Source of the DNA: Mycolicibacterium aurum | Lineage (GTDB): Bacteria > Actinomycetota > Actinomycetes > Mycobacteriales > Mycobacteriaceae | Assembly (NCBI RefSeq): GCF_900637195.1 | Contig: NZ_LR134356.1 | Location: 2,914,001 to 2,978,000 of the forward strand | Reading direction: 5' to 3' | DNA length: 64,000 bases | Shown here: piece by piece, positions 27,282 to 35,655 of the stretch | Position numbering within the stretch: the first letter of the stretch is position 1 | How the letters are laid out: each line of letters starts with the position of its first letter | Translations under genes and position numbers: made by a program | Notes under the pieces: model-generated | Told to the model about the DNA's origin: nothing | The model's input: only the letters and a program-made list of their open reading frames with translations | Database searches by the model: none

Positions 27282-27555
27282 GTAGGGCCCCCTCCAAAAT
27301 TTCCTAGCGTGAACCCCGACCGCTCGAAACGTAGCCAGAATGTGACCTGGTGTCTACCCACATGAGAGGTATTCACATAATCAGGTCATTTGCTAACGGA
27401 TCCGTCAGTAAATAGCCGAACCCCGAATTGGCAAATAAAAATCAACGCACGCGACGAAATCTGCGCCCGAATGCGACGCATACCGCCGAATTCGGATGCC
27501 GGCCGCACCCCGACCTGTCGGCGCCCCGCCGGGCCCCGACATAGACTCGCGCATC

Positions 27556-27993
27556 ATGCGGATCGTTGCCGTCCACATCGCCCCCGGGCGGAAGATCCCG
27601 ACCCGTTCGGTGGACACCGTGACCGCCGAAGCCGGCAAGGGGTTGGTCGGTGACCGCTACCACGGCACTCGACATCGGCACGTGACGATCCAGTCCCGGG
27701 AACTGCTCGAGCGCGCCGCGGCCGACCTGGGCCACCCGATCGATCCCGGTGCGACGCGCCGCAACTTGACAGTCGATACCGGCGAGATCCCGACGCGCCC
27801 CGGAACCCGGCTGCGGGTCAATGACGTCGAGTTGGAGGTTGTCCGGGTGTCTGCGCCGTGCCGGCTCCTCGATGACTGGATCGGTCCCGGGGCGGCCAGG
27901 GCGCTCCATCAACGCGGCGGCTCCGTCTGCCGCGTGCTGACGTCAGGGCCGATCCGGGTCGGCGACGATCTGCAGGTGGTCCCGGCCGACTGA
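27556..27993 (+). CDS. MOSC-domain protein
   Basis: 145 residues from ATG 27556. 'VAVHIAPGRKIPTRSVDTVTAEAGKGLVGDRYHG' and 'VTIQSRELLERAA', 'GATRRNLTVDTGEI', and the conserved Cys in 'VSAPCRLLDDWIGPG' are MOSC (molybdenum cofactor sulfurase C-terminal) signatures. Stand-alone MOSC proteins are thought to bind or transfer Moco or sulfur and to reduce N-hydroxylated compounds. It converges with the next gene, three bases between the stops. Confidence 0.85.
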   Translation: MRIVAVHIAPGRKIPTRSVDTVTAEAGKGLVGDRYHGTRHRHVTIQSRELLERAAADLGHPIDPGATRRNLTVDTGEIPTRPGTRLRVNDVELEVVRVSAPCRLLDDWIGPGAARALHQRGGSVCRVLTSGPIRVGDDLQVVPAD

Positions 27994-27996
27994 GGC

Positions 27997-28554
27997 TCAA
28001 CCTCCGTCGGCACCGACCTCGGCGGGCAGTGGTGGGGGCAGTGACGTGGTCGGTGCGGTCGGCGATGACGGGGTTGAGGGCGCGGACTCCACGGACTCCC
28101 CGGACTCCCCGGATTGCGTGGGCGACGGCGTCGTCGAACCCGACGAACCGGCGCGGTGGAAGTCCACCATCGGTTCGTCGCGGATGACCTTCTCGTCGGC
28201 GCTGACCACGAGGTCCTCGGAGGTCACCATGTACTCGATGCCGTCGTTGGACGCGGTGAACGCGCCGTCGGAGGACCGTGTTGCGGGCGCGATCAGCCGT
28301 GCACCGTCACGGACCCGCACACCGCGGTACTCGAAGTTGCCGTCGGCGTCACGGCAGATCGCCACCCGTGAACTGGCGGTACTTCCGAAGACGACAACCG
28401 TGTCCGGCGCAGTGCACCGGGCGGTGGAGTCGAGATAGCCCTGACCGTCGTAGGCAGGGGCGGGCGACGCAGCCGGCGCGGTGAGAACCAGCAGCGGCAT
28501 GGCGGCGACCGCAGCGACGGTGACGCGACGAGGGATCAGCAGTGGGAAAGACAT
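27997..28554 (-). CDS. Exported protein with Ser/Pro-rich tail
   Basis: 185 residues from ATG 28554 with AAGG nearby; the longer frame to 28653 is unconserved. The signal peptide ('VTVAAVAAMPLLVLTAPAASPAPA') precedes a compact domain with two Cys ('DSTARCTAPDTVVVFGSTASSRVAICRDADGNFEYRGVRVRDGARLIAPATRS'), then a Gly/Ser/Pro/Thr tail from ~140. No known family recognised. It is divergent from the YdcF-like gene. Confidence 0.65.
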   Translation of the reverse strand: MSFPLLIPRRVTVAAVAAMPLLVLTAPAASPAPAYDGQGYLDSTARCTAPDTVVVFGSTASSRVAICRDADGNFEYRGVRVRDGARLIAPATRSSDGAFTASNDGIEYMVTSEDLVVSADEKVIRDEPMVDFHRAGSSGSTTPSPTQSGESGESVESAPSTPSSPTAPTTSLPPPLPAEVGADGG

Positions 28555-28642
28555 CACCTTCCACCAGACCACGTGACAGCGTCCCGCGCGAATACCTGCC
28601 CCCGATGAACGCGCATCGTTGGCGGTTCGAGACCGGACCGTA

Positions 28643-29287
28643 ATGTCTTCCACCGCCGTGGCGATGAACCGATTGATGACTCAACGACCTGGCCTGACGT
28701 TGCGTGGTGCGGCGGTCCGGTGCCGAGCGGTGCTTGTGGCACTGGCGCTGGCTGTTGCTCTGGTGTCCGGCGCTGTCCCGGCAGGCATCGCGCAGGCCGC
28801 GCCCCCGGTGGTCGCAAAGGACTTCTCGAAGCCGGCGATCGTCATCCTCGGCTATGGGCTCACGCCGAGCGGCACCATGCGGCTGATCCTGCACACCCGC
28901 GTTCTCGCCGGTTTGGCGGTGGCTCAGATCTTTCCGCAGGCACCGATCATCGTCACCGGCGGAAACCCCCGCAACGGCAACACCGAGGCCGGCCAGATGA
29001 GCAAGATGTTGCGGCTCTACGGCATTGCCCCCGAGCGGATCATCGTCGAAGACAGGGCCAACAGCACTGTGCAGAACGCCGCGTTCTCGGTGCCGCTGGC
29101 CAAGCAGGCGGGCACGTCGGGCATCATCTTGGTGACATCGTCGTCCCACCAGGACCGAGCGGACGGGAACTTCGCCGACGCGGGCGGCAATGTGCTGGCG
29201 ACCGTCAGCTTTCCCGACAACAATCCCTCCATCAACATTGCCCAGTTCGTCCGCGACGTGATCAGTCCGTTCGTGGCGATCACGTAG
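28643..29287 (+). CDS. YdcF-family (DUF218) exported protein
   Basis: 214 residues from ATG 28643 (ATG 28664 also possible). A signal sequence ('VLVALALAVALVSGAVPAGIAQA') leads into a DUF218/YdcF domain: 'AIVILGYGLTPSGTMRLILHTRVLAGLAVAQIFPQAPIIVTGGNP', 'TEAGQMSKMLRLYGIAPERIIVEDRANSTVQNAAF' and 'LVTSSSHQDRA'. E. coli relatives bind SAM or act in envelope and vancomycin tolerance. It should act outside the membrane. Confidence 0.82.
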   Translation: MSSTAVAMNRLMTQRPGLTLRGAAVRCRAVLVALALAVALVSGAVPAGIAQAAPPVVAKDFSKPAIVILGYGLTPSGTMRLILHTRVLAGLAVAQIFPQAPIIVTGGNPRNGNTEAGQMSKMLRLYGIAPERIIVEDRANSTVQNAAFSVPLAKQAGTSGIILVTSSSHQDRADGNFADAGGNVLATVSFPDNNPSINIAQFVRDVISPFVAIT

Positions 29288-29307
29288 CCGTGCATTAGCG
29301 TCTGGCT

Positions 29308-30021
29308 GTGGTAGCCGAACAACAGTCGCTCCCCCGCCGACATCGCTGGGGTCTGGGTGCTTTCGTCGTGGTGGAAGCGGCCTATCTGCTGGCGTCGATC
29401 CTCCTGGCCATGCAGTTCTCAGGCCCGGGGCCCGCCGACGTCGCAGTCGTGGTCCTGGTGGTCGGCGCGCCGAGCATTCTGGCCGCGGCTCTGGCCATCC
29501 TGATCACCCGGGTGCGGGGAAACGGACCGGGCATCGACCTGCGTCTGCAATGGTCATGGCGCAGCGCAGGATTCGGCCTGCTGTTCGGAGTCGCCGGCCT
29601 GTTCGTCACCATCCCGGCCTCGCTGCTGTGGACCGCGATCGTGGGAGAGGATGCGAACTCTGCCGCCGGCCTGGTGTTCGGCGAGGCCCGGGGAACCTGG
29701 GCCTGGGCGGTCGTGGTGTTCGTGCTCATCGCCGGCGTCGCACCGATCTGCGAGGAGATCGTGTATCGCGGCTTGCTCTGGGGCGCACTGGAACAACGCT
29801 GGGGACGCTGGATCGCGTTCGGTGTCAGCACCGTCGTCTTCTCGGTCGCCCACCTGGAGTTGACCCGCACTCCCTTGCTCCTGATCGTGGCCATCCCCAT
29901 CGGTCTGGCGCGTTTGTACACCGACAGTCTCAGCGCAAGCATCGTCGCCCATCAGGTGACCAACCTGTTGCCGGGCCTGGTGCTGATGTTCACCGTCGCC
30001 GGGGCTCTTCCGGCCGTCTGA
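29308..30021 (+). CDS. CPBP-family intramembrane metalloprotease
   Basis: 237 residues from GTG 29308. About seven or eight membrane segments. The CPBP/Abi motifs are present: 'CEEIVYRGLLWGALEQRWG' (EExxxR) and 'FSVAHLEL' (His in motif 2), with a final 'SIVAHQVTNLLPG' motif 3. The family is related to prenyl-protein peptidases (Rce1). Substrate unknown. Its TGA abuts the end of the acyl-AMP ligase gene with no bases between. Confidence 0.85.
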   Translation: MVAEQQSLPRRHRWGLGAFVVVEAAYLLASILLAMQFSGPGPADVAVVVLVVGAPSILAAALAILITRVRGNGPGIDLRLQWSWRSAGFGLLFGVAGLFVTIPASLLWTAIVGEDANSAAGLVFGEARGTWAWAVVVFVLIAGVAPICEEIVYRGLLWGALEQRWGRWIAFGVSTVVFSVAHLELTRTPLLLIVAIPIGLARLYTDSLSASIVAHQVTNLLPGLVLMFTVAGALPAV

Positions 30022-31845
30022 TCAGCCGAATGCGCCGTCCAGATACTCTGCACGGCAAGCACTCCGGGCGAGCTTGCCACTGGTGGTACGTGGGATGGCA
30101 CCCGCTGGCACCACGCGGACATCGGTGACCGACACGCCGTGGCGCCGCCTCACCTCCGACCGGATCGCTTCGTCGGCCGCGGCCCGGTCGAGCCGTCCCG
30201 TACCGGCAGCGCGTTCGGCGACGACGACGACGTCGTGCCCGGTGACCGAGAACGCGGCGACGTAGCCACGCCGGACCATCGCCGAGGCGTCGGCGGCCGT
30301 GCTCTCGATGTCGTGGGGATAGTGAGTGCGTCCGTCGATGGTCAGCACGTCAGCGGTACGGCCGGTCACATACAGCTCTCCGTGCAGGTAGAAACCGAGA
30401 TCGCCCGTTCGGAGCCAGCTCCCGTGTCGCTGTGAGCCCGCGGCGTGGGTGCCGGTGGCCAGCGTGGCAGCCAACTGTGCGTGGAACGTCTGTCGGGTCT
30501 GCTCGGCCAGACCCCAGTAGCCTCGTCCCACATTCTGGCCCTGCACCCAGATTTCCCCGACCAGACCGTCGGCGAGCTCGGCGCAGCTGTCCTGATCGAC
30601 GATGACGCACCACTGGCTCCGCGCCACCTGTCCGCAGGAGACGTGGGCAACCGCTCGCGGATGGTCCGCGGGCACCGGCGAGGCACGACCCTGCGCGAGC
30701 ACGTCCCGATCGAGGTACACCACGCCGGCTTCTGCGTCGGGTGCGATCGTCGAGACGAACAGGGTGGCCTCGGCGAGTCCGTACGACGGTTTGAACGCGG
30801 TGCGGGGCAGATGGAATGGCGCAAACGCCTTGTTGAATGCGGTGATGGCGCCGATGCTGACGGGTTCCGAACCGATGATCATCACCACGTTGCGCAGGTC
30901 GATATCGGCGTGTTCGTCCGGCACCCCGCGCTGCGCGGTCCATTCGTAGGCGAAGTTCGGTGCCGCGGTCACGACGCGACCGACCTGCGACCCTGCGGAC
31001 AGCGCCTCGATCCAGCGCAGGGGCCTTCGGATGAACGCGGTCGGGGACATCAGCGTCGAGTGACCGCCGTACACCGCGGGAAAGCCGATCATGGACAGCC
31101 CCATGTCGTGAAACAGCGGCAACCAGCTGACGCCGTGGGTGTTCCGGTCGAGGAGGTCGATCGACAGGATCATCTGCAGCAGATTGGTGCCGACGGCACG
31201 GTGGGTGATCTCCACCCCGACCGGTGGCCGCGTCGCGCCCCCTGTGTACTGGAGATGGGACACGTCGAGGACGTCGATGGGAGCCGGGACGAACCCGGCG
31301 GCGCAACCGTCGTCGATCTCGTCGATCACGAGGACTGTCGGCCGGTCCGATGCGGGCAGGCTTTTCAAGAAGGACTCGACCGCCTCGCGCACGGCCGCCG
31401 TGGTCAGCACCGCGGTGGGACGGGCATCGCGCAGTGCGGTGTCGAGGCGCTCGGCGTGCCCGGGCAGCTCGGGGGCGAACAGTGGTACCGCTATCGTCCC
31501 GGCCTTGACCGCGGCGAAGAAGCCGGCCACGTAGTCAAGGCTTTGGGGTGCCAGGACCGCCACTCGGTCGCCCCGCCGGGATACGCGCTGGATGTGCGCC
31601 CCGATCGCACGCATGCGCACGCCGAGCTCGGTCCACGTCATCTCGCGCGGCCGGACACCTGCCGGGTCCGAGAAATCCAGATACCGGTAGGCGATTGCGT
31701 CGCCGACGTTGGCGATGTTGCGATCGATCAGCGAGACCAGCGTCACGCCGGGTGGTAGTGCGATCCCGCCATCGGCGTCGAGGCAGTCCTCGATGTGCAG
31801 CAGGCCTTCGCCGAGCGCGGCGTCCGAACCGGTCTCGCGGTGCAT
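30022..31845 (-). CDS. Long-chain fatty-acyl-AMP ligase (FadD family, FAAL type)
   Basis: 607 residues. ANL adenylating motifs: A3-like P-loop 'LQYTGGATRPPVGVEITHRAV', 'GVSWLPLFHDMGLSMIG', 'FKPSYGLAEATLFVS', 'WLRTGDLGFYLHGELYVTGRTADVLTIDG', and the catalytic Lys near the C-terminus in 'IPRTTSGKLARSACRAEYL'. The insertion after A8 and the FadD32/FadD31-like pattern indicate acyl-AMP formation for hand-over to a polyketide synthase or carrier protein. The P-loop is unusual: most FAALs read TSGSTR, here TGGATR. No PKS or ACP gene is adjacent. From memory, M. tuberculosis fadD31 (Rv1925) has a similar chromosomal place. Confidence 0.87.
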   Translation of the reverse strand: MHRETGSDAALGEGLLHIEDCLDADGGIALPPGVTLVSLIDRNIANVGDAIAYRYLDFSDPAGVRPREMTWTELGVRMRAIGAHIQRVSRRGDRVAVLAPQSLDYVAGFFAAVKAGTIAVPLFAPELPGHAERLDTALRDARPTAVLTTAAVREAVESFLKSLPASDRPTVLVIDEIDDGCAAGFVPAPIDVLDVSHLQYTGGATRPPVGVEITHRAVGTNLLQMILSIDLLDRNTHGVSWLPLFHDMGLSMIGFPAVYGGHSTLMSPTAFIRRPLRWIEALSAGSQVGRVVTAAPNFAYEWTAQRGVPDEHADIDLRNVVMIIGSEPVSIGAITAFNKAFAPFHLPRTAFKPSYGLAEATLFVSTIAPDAEAGVVYLDRDVLAQGRASPVPADHPRAVAHVSCGQVARSQWCVIVDQDSCAELADGLVGEIWVQGQNVGRGYWGLAEQTRQTFHAQLAATLATGTHAAGSQRHGSWLRTGDLGFYLHGELYVTGRTADVLTIDGRTHYPHDIESTAADASAMVRRGYVAAFSVTGHDVVVVAERAAGTGRLDRAAADEAIRSEVRRRHGVSVTDVRVVPAGAIPRTTSGKLARSACRAEYLDGAFG

Positions 31846-31927
31846 GCTGACAGTTTAGGAACGCCGCAGCGGTGGAGGCAATCACGTTGCACAGCAGGGA
31901 ATGTGGCGGTATGTGCCCGTTGGCCGA

Positions 31928-33163
31928 TCAGCCGTCCGAGCTGCCCCCGCCGGAATCCGAATCCGAGCCCGAGCCTGACTCTGAGCCCGGTCCCGGATCC
32001 GAGTCTGAGTTCGCCCCGGGAGTCGAGGATGACTCGGCAGCGGCGGACGACTCGGTGTCGGCGTCGTCGTCGGTGCCGTCCGTGTCGTCGGTGGCGTCCG
32101 TGTCGTCGGCTGCTGTGTCCTCGTCGATCGCCTCGCCGTCGAGTCCGTCCGAGTCCTCGTCGGAGTCCAGCGACGGCTCGTCGAGATCGACTGTGGGCAA
32201 ACTGCTTTCGGAGTCCAGCTCGTCGGTATCGACCTTGGCGTGTCTGCCTGTCCGGGTGCTCGCGGCAGGCTGCACGTCAAGCGACGCAGTCTGCACACCG
32301 GAGGTCCCGTCGGTCGCCTCGGCGTCGGTGGAGGCGGAAAGCTGTTGTGCGACCGAACCTGTGGTGGCGCTCTCGACGAGGCCCGGGTAGTTGCGGTCGT
32401 AGGCTTTGTCGATGATCGCTTTCAGTGGGGCGTTGAGCGAGTCGGCCAGCTCGGTCAGTCCGAGGAGGCGCAGCGGCTGCAGCAGCGGAATGTTCTCACT
32501 GCGGATCAGCACGTAGGTGGTGTTGCCGTCGACCCACGTGAGCTTCTCGGCGGTCTCGAGATCCACATCTGCGTAGCCGAAAATGTGCACGTACTGGAAA
32601 CCTGCCAGCGCATTGGCCACGGCGAGGATGTTCAGTGGGTTGTCGGGGAAGTCCGCGGCGCCATCGTACTCGATGGCGATGTCCACCACGGAGTATTGGC
32701 TGTCCGGCGTAGGAGTGTCGATGCCGAGGTCGCTCCGGATCCCGCCGTACTTGCGCTGCGGGTTGGCGGCCAGCACGAATGACAGATTGTCCGGAGAGGG
32801 CGCGAACACGCTACCGGCGTTCTGCTTGATCCAGTTGGACGCGATGGTCGCACCCTGGGAGTACCCGAGGACCGTCGTCGGCGGTGGCGTCGTCGCGAGC
32901 GCCCACTGCAAGGCGATGAGGCCGGTGATCTCTGCCGGCACCTCCGGCGCTCCGTCGAGGTAACGGACCTCTGAGCAGGAATTACCCGACTGTTCGGAGC
33001 AGTAGGCGCCGTTGAAAATGTTCTCCATGTCCCCGTCGATGGCGCCACCGAACGTGTAGCCGTTAAGCGTGAGGACATTTGCTGTCAAGGTGTACGTCGG
33101 CGGGGCACCGACACTCATTGCAGCAACCGTTGCGGCGCCGGCCGCAGCGAGGATTCCGCGCAC
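31928..33163 (-). CDS. PE-PPE-domain serine hydrolase with acidic Ser/Asp-rich tail
   Basis: 411 residues from GTG 33163 (AAGGA seven bases upstream). Residues 1-30 look like a signal peptide. The PE-PPE (PF08237) alpha/beta-hydrolase domain spans about 30-270: 'VLTLNGYTFGG', nucleophile 'TTVLGYSQGATIASNWI', 'PDNPLNILAVANALAGFQYVHIFGYADVDLETA'. Such domains act as esterases or acyltransferases in trehalose-lipid assembly (Chp/PapA systems). From ~290 the sequence becomes extremely acidic (Asp/Ser/Glu/Thr/Gly). It is adjacent to the acyl-AMP ligase on the same strand (82 bp gap), so a lipid-modification unit is plausible. Confidence 0.82.
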   Translation of the reverse strand: MRGILAAAGAATVAAMSVGAPPTYTLTANVLTLNGYTFGGAIDGDMENIFNGAYCSEQSGNSCSEVRYLDGAPEVPAEITGLIALQWALATTPPPTTVLGYSQGATIASNWIKQNAGSVFAPSPDNLSFVLAANPQRKYGGIRSDLGIDTPTPDSQYSVVDIAIEYDGAADFPDNPLNILAVANALAGFQYVHIFGYADVDLETAEKLTWVDGNTTYVLIRSENIPLLQPLRLLGLTELADSLNAPLKAIIDKAYDRNYPGLVESATTGSVAQQLSASTDAEATDGTSGVQTASLDVQPAASTRTGRHAKVDTDELDSESSLPTVDLDEPSLDSDEDSDGLDGEAIDEDTAADDTDATDDTDGTDDDADTESSAAAESSSTPGANSDSDPGPGSESGSGSDSDSGGGSSDG

Positions 33164-33535
33164 TTGGGTCCTTTACTGGGACGGTCCATGGGAACTGGAT
33201 GTTGACTTGTGTAGCGAAAGGGAGATTAATCCACACCTGTCAATCCCACAATATTTCAGTAAAACTCGTAGCTGGGGCCTACGTCCGCGCACCGCCGCCG
33301 CGCAACGGCCGGCGGCTTGGTCATGGCGCAGCTCGCACGGAGAACCTGTGGTGACCTCGGTCACTCTTCCTGCCGTGGCGAACCCGATACCCGAAAACGC
33401 AGATGCCGCCGACGGGCCCCGAAAGCGTTTGCTATCGAGGGCCGGTCGGCGGCTCCGTTGCGCGGCGTGCGCGAGTGAAAGACTTTGCGGCCAAAGTGCT
33501 TTCGATAGGAAAGACGTCGGCGTCAGTACCGGATC
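33164..33535. other. 372-bp intergenic region between two minus-strand genes
   Basis: Holds the promoter of the PE-PPE gene. A TTGACA hexamer on the minus strand (33243-33238) has no good -10 at 16-18 bp. The stretch 33220-33275 is notably AT-rich for this genome. An overlapping plus-strand frame has no coding character. I see no RNA gene. Confidence 0.5.
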
Positions 33536-34147
33536 TCAGGCGATGATGCGGACCAGGTAGGGGGTCATCCCGTTGGTGCGGACAGGCGACACCGCCACGC
33601 CGGAATCGGTGGTCTCCACCATCTGGCCGTTGCCGATGAACAGCGCCACACTCTGGGTGCCCTCGTCGCCGTAGAAAATGAGATCGCCGGGCAGCGCCAG
33701 CGACGGCACGACCTTCTGGCCCACCTTGTACATCTCGCCCGAGCTCCGCGGCAGCTTCACCCCGACGCCGGCATAGGCGTAGACCATCAGGCCGGATGCG
33801 TCGAAGCCGACCACCTCGATCCGCGGCGCCGGGGCGGGCGCCGGGATGCCGAGGTCGGGCGTGACGCCAGGCAGGTTCAGGCCGGGCGCAAGGTCCAGCG
33901 ACTGAGCGTCGACCTCGGCCTGATCCGGCGACGGCTCCGGTTCCGGGAGCGCGACGGTCCCCTTGCTCGGGCCGGACGCGCCGCCGCCGCCGTAGGCGAA
34001 GGGCACCCCTCGCTGGGACAGGGCACGGGCGATCACGGCTTCGACCGCCTTCTGGTTTGTCGCCGAGCGTCCAGGCTGGGCCGTCGCCAGACCTGGCGTC
34101 GCCAACAAGAGGGCGAGACCGATCACCAAGACGAAGACGCGTCGCAT
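33536..34147 (-). CDS. RipD-like NlpC/P60 protein lacking catalytic residues
   Basis: 203 residues from ATG 34147 with AGGAAG upstream. A signal peptide (about 1-23) precedes a Pro-rich region and an NlpC/P60 fold. The catalytic Cys is replaced ('GFDASGLMVYAYA' with Ala117 instead of the DCSGL Cys) and the usual catalytic His ('HVGIYIGNG') is Ser166 ('SVALFIGNG'). This is the pattern of mycobacterial RipD, which binds peptidoglycan without cutting it. It is the only gene between PE-PPE and tpx. A peptidoglycan-binding regulatory role is inferred from RipD. Confidence 0.8.
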   Translation of the reverse strand: MRRVFVLVIGLALLLATPGLATAQPGRSATNQKAVEAVIARALSQRGVPFAYGGGGASGPSKGTVALPEPEPSPDQAEVDAQSLDLAPGLNLPGVTPDLGIPAPAPAPRIEVVGFDASGLMVYAYAGVGVKLPRSSGEMYKVGQKVVPSLALPGDLIFYGDEGTQSVALFIGNGQMVETTDSGVAVSPVRTNGMTPYLVRIIA

Positions 34148-34219
34148 TGCACTTCCTGCTTTCCAGCCGCCAGCGCCTTCACAGACGCTGAACTCATTGA
34201 TTAACAACAGTCACTATGA

Positions 34220-34243
34220 CCACTTCTACACCACCCGAAGTGG
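34220..34243. repeat. Inverted repeat upstream of the RipD-like gene
   Basis: Seven-bp arms CCACTTC and GAAGTGG around a 10-nt loop, in the 195-bp gap between tpx (stop at 34343) and the RipD-like start (34147). It could be a tpx terminator without U-tract, or an operator. Confidence 0.4.
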
Positions 34244-34342
34244 CGTTTTGATGTCGTCGCAGGACGCTGAATCAAGGAGATGCGGGACCGGAACCGAACG
34301 GTGACCTACCCCGGCGCGTCGCCCTCTATGGTGTGTCGCGCG

Positions 34343-34840
34343 TCACGAGCTCAGTGCGGCCAACGCAGCGTCGTAATCGGGCTCCTGACCGATCTCGGGC
34401 ACCAGCTCGGTGTAGGTGACATTGCCGTCCGCTCCGACCACGACCACCGCCCGTCCGAGCAGGCCGGCCATCGGACCATCGACGATGGAGATGCCGTAGT
34501 CGTCACCGAAGCTGTCCCGGAACGCCGACGCGCTGGTGACATTCTCGATTCCCTCGGCGCCGCAGAATCGCTTCAGCGCGAACGGCAGGTCCTTGGACAC
34601 GTTGAGCACCGTCACGCCGCCCGACGCCGCAGACTCGTTGAACTTGCGGATGCTGGCGGAACACACAGGTGTGTCCACCGACGGAAAGATGTTGAGCAGC
34701 AGCGGCTTACCGCGGAATTGGTCGTCACCGACGACGCCGAGGTCCGTGCCCACGAGGGTGAAGCCGGGTGCCGCCGATCCGACAGCGGGCAGCTCACCAA
34801 CGGTGTTGATCGGATTTCCACGCAAAGTTATCTGTGCCAT
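34343..34840 (-). CDS. tpx: Thiol peroxidase (atypical 2-Cys peroxiredoxin)
   Basis: 165 residues from ATG 34840, the length of M. tuberculosis Tpx. Peroxidatic Cys60 lies in 'FPSVDTPVCSASIRKFNE' and resolving Cys93 in 'RFCGAEG', the positions of the M. tuberculosis enzyme. N-terminal 'AQITLRGNPINTVGELPAVGSAAPGFTLV' is typical of the family. It reduces H2O2, alkyl hydroperoxides and peroxynitrite with thioredoxin as partner in the cytosol. Confidence 0.95.
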   Translation of the reverse strand: MAQITLRGNPINTVGELPAVGSAAPGFTLVGTDLGVVGDDQFRGKPLLLNIFPSVDTPVCSASIRKFNESAASGGVTVLNVSKDLPFALKRFCGAEGIENVTSASAFRDSFGDDYGISIVDGPMAGLLGRAVVVVGADGNVTYTELVPEIGQEPDYDAALAALSS

Positions 34841-34882
34841 GGACACAGTCTGCCAAGCGCGCAGGTGACCGTCGCGCCGGGG

Positions 34883-35566
34883 CTATGTCCCGTACAGGCG
34901 CGCGACGTCCGGCGAGTCCAGCCACCGCGAATACGTCGGGCTCTTCGGCCAGCCGTCCGGCGAGTCCTGCCACTCCTCCTGGCGGCCCCACGGCAGGACG
35001 TCGATCAGCGGGAACGTGTGGCTGAGCTGCTCGGTCCCCCGGCCGTTGGTGTGCCAGGTCCGGTACACGGTGTCGCCGTCACGCAAGAAGACGTTGACAC
35101 CGAACCCGGTGTTGGGCGCGGCGTCGACGTCGGCGGCGAAGGGGCTCTCCGATGAGGAGTACCAGTCCATCGTGTTACCCACCTTGGTCCGATAGGCCAG
35201 GGCTTCGTCGATCGGCCCCGACGTGACGATCACGAACCGGGCATCGTAATTGGCCAGGAAGTCCAGCCGGGTGAACTGAGAGGTGTAACCGGTACACCCG
35301 CCGCACTGCCATTCGGCACCGTCGCGCCACATGTGGTTGTAGACGATCAGCTGAGCGTGGCCGTCGAAGATGTCCACCAGGCGGACCGGGCCGTCGGCGC
35401 CGATCAACGTGTAGTCGGGCATTTCGACCATCGGCAGGCGCCGTCGCTGCGCCGCGATGGCATCGAGTTCGCGGGTCGCGGCCTTCTCGCGGGCGCGGAG
35501 CTCGGCAAGTGCCGTGCGCCAGGTGTCGGCGTCGACCACGGGCGGCATGGCGGTCGTGTCAGTCAT
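34883..35566 (-). CDS. DUF899 (thioredoxin-like fold) protein
   Basis: 227 residues from ATG 35566. 'REKAATRELDAIAAQRRRLPMVEM' then 'GGCTGYTSQFTRLDFLANYDARFVIVTSGPIDEALAYRTKVGNTMDWYSS' are diagnostic of DUF899, a thioredoxin-fold family without a CXXC redox pair. It is upstream of tpx on the same strand (42 bp). Its function is unknown; proximity to tpx hints at redox stress. Confidence 0.85.
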   Translation of the reverse strand: MTDTTAMPPVVDADTWRTALAELRAREKAATRELDAIAAQRRRLPMVEMPDYTLIGADGPVRLVDIFDGHAQLIVYNHMWRDGAEWQCGGCTGYTSQFTRLDFLANYDARFVIVTSGPIDEALAYRTKVGNTMDWYSSSESPFAADVDAAPNTGFGVNVFLRDGDTVYRTWHTNGRGTEQLSHTFPLIDVLPWGRQEEWQDSPDGWPKSPTYSRWLDSPDVARLYGT

Positions 35567-35655
35567 TACAGTCAGCCTCCGGCAGTTGATCTCGGTCTCG
35601 GGTCATGGTGTTGACCCACCGACCGCCGAATACTCATCGCGAGGAGGAATCCGGT

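Noticed and set aside
33164..33535. A sigma-70-type promoter with TTGACA at 33243-33238
   Set aside because: No matching -10 hexamer is found at 16-18 bp on the minus strand, so I list it only as part of the intergenic region.
33069..33560. A 163-codon plus-strand frame across the PE-PPE promoter region
   Set aside because: Overlaps the start of the PE-PPE gene and the RipD-like stop, lacks any family pattern and has biased, non-coding composition.
35567..35655. Possible TPP riboswitch upstream of tenA
   Set aside because: The conserved CTGAGA and ACCTGATCTGG-like elements are absent; only ordinary promoter and RBS sequence is seen.
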